A stretch of 8,186 nucleotides of DNA. Origin: Vulcanimicrobiota bacterium. GTDB taxonomy: Bacteria > Vulcanimicrobiota > Vulcanimicrobiia > Vulcanimicrobiales > Vulcanimicrobiaceae. Shown here in pieces: positions 6,322 through 8,186 of this stretch (positions are counted from its first letter, which is position 1; every line of letters begins with the position of its first letter). A model generated the notes under the pieces. That model saw only the letters and a list, made by a program, of their open reading frames with translations. It did no database searches and had not been told where the DNA came from. Location: assembly GCA_027306845.1 (NCBI GenBank), contig DAHUYY010000075.1, positions 1-8,186 of the forward strand, read 5' to 3'. The position numbers were made by a program, and so were the translations under genes.

Positions 6322-6722
6322 AGAAGAGCATTATCGCACTTGCCGGACTCATCACCATCGTCGGATGCGCTTCGTCGAGCCCCATCGGCCTCGTCGATAT
6401 CAATCGCATTACCTCGAATTGGACCGAGTTCCAGACCGACCAGAACCACCTCTATGCCGACGAACAGCGCATCGCTGCAAGTAAGGCGAGCAACGCTCAG
6501 AAGGCAAGCCAGGTCGCCGCGCTGCAGAAGAAATACGGCGCGTTGACGGTGCAGCTCACCGACCAAATTCGCTCCGCTGCGGCGAAAGTTGCGGCGAAGA
6601 AGAACCTGAAACTCGTGCTGACGCGCGAAGGCGTCGGCTATGGCGGAACCGACATTACCGCCGAGGTTGAAAAAGTTCTCGGCATCACCGAGACGGCCTC
6701 GCCGAAACCCTCAGGCTCGTAA
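6318..6722 (+). CDS. Small OmpH/Skp-family predicted lipoprotein
   Basis: This 134-residue protein starts at GTG 6318; the GTGA overlaps the previous gene's TGA by four bases, a classic coupled junction, with AGGA two bases upstream. MKKSIIALAGLITIVGC is a lipoprotein signal peptide with lipobox I-V-G-C (Cys17). The mature part begins with P-I-G-L-V-D-I-N-R, the usual first OmpH strand, then a Gln/Ala/Lys-rich helical region. It ends with V-A-A-K-K-N-L-K-L-V-L and Y-G-G-T-D-I-T-A-E-V (G109-G110), the signature of the two preceding genes. The tail is Pro/Ser-rich. Length fits a single OmpH/Skp domain. E. coli Skp is soluble, so lipidation, if real, would anchor this copy to a membrane. The residues after Cys (A-S-S-S) do not include the Asp that marks inner-membrane retention in enterobacteria. 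Confidence 0.85.
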   Translation: MKKSIIALAGLITIVGCASSSPIGLVDINRITSNWTEFQTDQNHLYADEQRIAASKASNAQKASQVAALQKKYGALTVQLTDQIRSAAAKVAAKKNLKLVLTREGVGYGGTDITAEVEKVLGITETASPKPSGS

Positions 6723-6727
6723 GCGCG

Positions 6728-7762
6728 GTGCTCGGGAAGCTCGGCGAGATCGCCCGGCGCCTGGGCGGTACGGTTATCGGTGATGAGGAGGTAGAGATCC
6801 TCACCGTCAGCGCCGTCGATGAAGCAGGGCCGGGTGCCTTGACGTTCGCGGTCGACGCGCGCTATCTGCAGGCCGCGCTGCGCAGTAACGCAGCGGCAGT
6901 GCTCGCCGACGCTCGCGCACTTCCCGACCCCGTTCCGACCGGAAAGCCGCTCGTCGTCGTCGACGATGCGCGCATCGCATTGGTCGGGTTGCTCGCAGCG
7001 CTGCGCGCGCCGCGTCCGGCGGGGCCGCATCGCGACCCTTCCGCCGTTATCGATCCTAGCGCGGTCGTTGCAAGCACCGCCTATATCGGGCCGCACGTCA
7101 CCATCGGGCCGGGCAGCGAGATCGCGGCCGATTGCGCGCTCGAAGCGGGCTCCTACGTCGGTGCCGGTGTAAAGATCGGCGTCGGCAGTTGGCTGCATCC
7201 GCATGCACGCGTGCTCGATCGCTGCGTATTGGGCGCGGGGGTGGTGCTCTACCCCGGTGCGACGATCGGCAGCGAGGGCTTCGGTTGGGCGTTCGTCGAC
7301 GGCCGCCTCGAACGCATACCACAGGTAGGAAACGTCGAACTCGGCGACCGCGTCGAGATCGGCGCGAATAGCTGCGTCGATCGCGCACAGACGGGCAGCA
7401 CGCGAGTCGGCGAGGGAACGAAGATCGATAATCTCGTGCAGATCGGCCACAACTGCCGGCTCGGCAAGCACGATGCGTTCGCCGCGCTCAGCGGGCTCGC
7501 CGGCTCTACGGTGGTCGGCGATTACGTGCGCGTCGGCGGGCAGACCGGCTTCAAGGGGCACATTACGGTCGGGTCGCGCGTCACGATCGGCGGGCAGAGC
7601 CAAATCTGGAGCGACGTTCCCGACGATGCGTTTGTCTCCGGTGCTCCCGCGCGCAATCATCGCGACCGTCTGCGACTCGATGTCGCAATTAAGAACCTGC
7701 CCAAGTTGATCGCTCGTGTCGATGCACTCGAACGTGCGGCACGCGAAGGCGACGAGCGGTAA
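6728..7762 (+). CDS. lpxD: LpxD, UDP-3-O-acyl-glucosamine N-acyltransferase
   Basis: LpxD is the cytoplasmic acyltransferase that adds the N-linked acyl chain from acyl-ACP to UDP-3-O-acyl-glucosamine, the third step of lipid A synthesis. The protein has 344 residues, the normal length. The N-terminal LpxD-specific domain (about 20-90) contains V-S-A-V-D-E-A-G-P-G-A-L-T-F. From about 100 to 320 it is a left-handed beta helix of hexapeptide repeats (I-D-P-S-A-V-V, I-G-P-H-V-T-I-G-P-G and so on). G-S-E-G-F-G-W-A matches the family GSDGFGYA segment, and K-I-D-N-L-V-Q-I-G-H-N carries the catalytic His (His241; E. coli His239). A short C-terminal helix follows. The start is GTG, five bases after the upstream stop, without a clear SD, so coupling is likely. 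The DRAQTGST stretch is an ordinary variant. LpxA is excluded by the N-terminal domain. Confidence 0.95.
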   Translation: MLGKLGEIARRLGGTVIGDEEVEILTVSAVDEAGPGALTFAVDARYLQAALRSNAAAVLADARALPDPVPTGKPLVVVDDARIALVGLLAALRAPRPAGPHRDPSAVIDPSAVVASTAYIGPHVTIGPGSEIAADCALEAGSYVGAGVKIGVGSWLHPHARVLDRCVLGAGVVLYPGATIGSEGFGWAFVDGRLERIPQVGNVELGDRVEIGANSCVDRAQTGSTRVGEGTKIDNLVQIGHNCRLGKHDAFAALSGLAGSTVVGDYVRVGGQTGFKGHITVGSRVTIGGQSQIWSDVPDDAFVSGAPARNHRDRLRLDVAIKNLPKLIARVDALERAAREGDER

Positions 7763-7768
7763 AGCAGC

Positions 7769-8186
7769 ATGAACCAAAAGACGATAGCATCGCCGTTTCA
7801 CTTCTCCGGAGTCGCGCTTCATACGGGCGCGCAGGTTGACGTCGAGGTTGCGCCTGCGGCAGCGGGTGCGGGCATTACGTTCGTACGCGACGGCGTCGAG
7901 ATTCCCGCCGTCGCGGAGAACGTCGTTGAAACCTCGCGCGCGACGGTGCTCGGCGTACGCGGAACGACGGTATCGACGGTGGAGCATCTGCTCTCGGCGC
8001 TCTTCGGCATGCAGGTCGACAATGCGCGCATCGCGATATCGGGCCCGGAGGTTCCGGTCGTCGACGGGAGCGCCCAATGGTTCGTCGGGCAGATCGAACG
8101 CGTCGGCGTGCGCGATCTCGGCGTGCGGCGCGCGACCGTTTCGCTCGACGCACCGATTCTCGAACGCGACGGCGACCGTCTCATTA
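7769..8186 (+). CDS. lpxC: LpxC, UDP-3-O-acyl-N-acetylglucosamine deacetylase, N-terminal part
   Basis: LpxC is the zinc-dependent cytoplasmic deacetylase that commits UDP-3-O-acyl-GlcNAc to lipid A synthesis. The frame runs off the window after 139 codons, less than half of the usual roughly 300 residues. Visible motifs are F-S-G-V-A-L-H-T-G near the N-terminus (family GxGLHxG), T-V-E-H-L-L-S-A-L with His73 matching the zinc ligand His79 of E. coli, and G-P-E-V-P-V-V-D-G-S-A. The remaining zinc ligands (the HxxxD region) lie beyond the window. It starts six bases after the lpxD stop, with only a weak purine-rich SD. A fabZ or fabZ-lpxC fusion and lpxA often follow in such operons, but that cannot be seen here. 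Confidence 0.95.
   Translation, partial: MNQKTIASPFHFSGVALHTGAQVDVEVAPAAAGAGITFVRDGVEIPAVAENVVETSRATVLGVRGTTVSTVEHLLSALFGMQVDNARIAISGPEVPVVDGSAQWFVGQIERVGVRDLGVRRATVSLDAPILERDGDRLI

Noticed and set aside
7370..7400. DRAQTGST in LpxD in place of the E. coli DRGALDDT segment, a possible active-site change
   Set aside because: The segment varies among LpxD proteins, and the catalytic His (IGHN) and surrounding K-I-D-N-L-V-Q are intact.
6638..8077. A 479-codon open frame on the minus strand opposite lpxD and lpxC
   Set aside because: It is antisense to two unmistakable lpx genes, its translation is Arg/Asp/Ala-rich without any recognisable domain, and long antisense frames are expected when GC-ending codons dominate.
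1..8186. Possible CRISPR array, tRNA/rRNA gene, insertion sequence or phage integration site
   Set aside because: No regularly spaced repeats, no cloverleaf or rRNA-like stretch, no transposase motifs and no terminal inverted repeats were seen; the genes are closely packed housekeeping genes.

Overview
The window looks like chromosomal DNA from a GC-rich diderm (Gram-negative) bacterium. It encodes the outer-membrane assembly protein BamA, periplasmic OmpH/Skp-like chaperones and two enzymes of lipid A synthesis (LpxD, LpxC). GC-ending codons dominate throughout and no stretch stands out as foreign by eye. The phylum cannot be fixed by reading alone. The unusual set of OmpH-like genes argues against an ordinary enterobacterium; a little-studied diderm lineage such as Eremiobacterota is possible, but that is a guess.

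Region 1 (1-1730) is a divergent pair. On the minus strand is a saccharopine-dehydrogenase-like NAD(P)-binding protein whose 3' end lies outside the window. On the plus strand is a TetR-family regulator. The 63-bp gap between them holds two similar 19-bp sequences in opposite orientation, a good candidate for the regulator's operator and so for control of both genes. A hairpin with the tetR stop codon in its loop may end this unit.

Region 2 (1731-1942) is a 212-bp GC-rich spacer with one clear small hairpin and no promoter I can place with confidence.

Region 3 (1943-8186 and beyond) is a compact plus-strand run, very probably one operon: bamA, then three consecutive OmpH/Skp-type genes, then lpxD, then lpxC (3' end outside the window). 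Gaps are 34 nt, -17 nt, -4 nt, 5 nt and 6 nt, which suggests translational coupling. BamA inserts beta-barrel proteins into the outer membrane, OmpH/Skp proteins hold unfolded barrels in the periplasm, and LpxC and LpxD carry out early steps of lipid A synthesis. The operon therefore links supply of outer-membrane lipid with assembly of outer-membrane protein.

The most unusual part is the OmpH block. Where E. coli has a single small soluble Skp, this operon has a tandem two-domain secreted OmpH, a 426-residue predicted lipoprotein with a very long helical middle, and a 134-residue predicted OmpH lipoprotein. That makes four OmpH-type C-terminal signatures in a row, with two of the three proteins apparently lipid-anchored.
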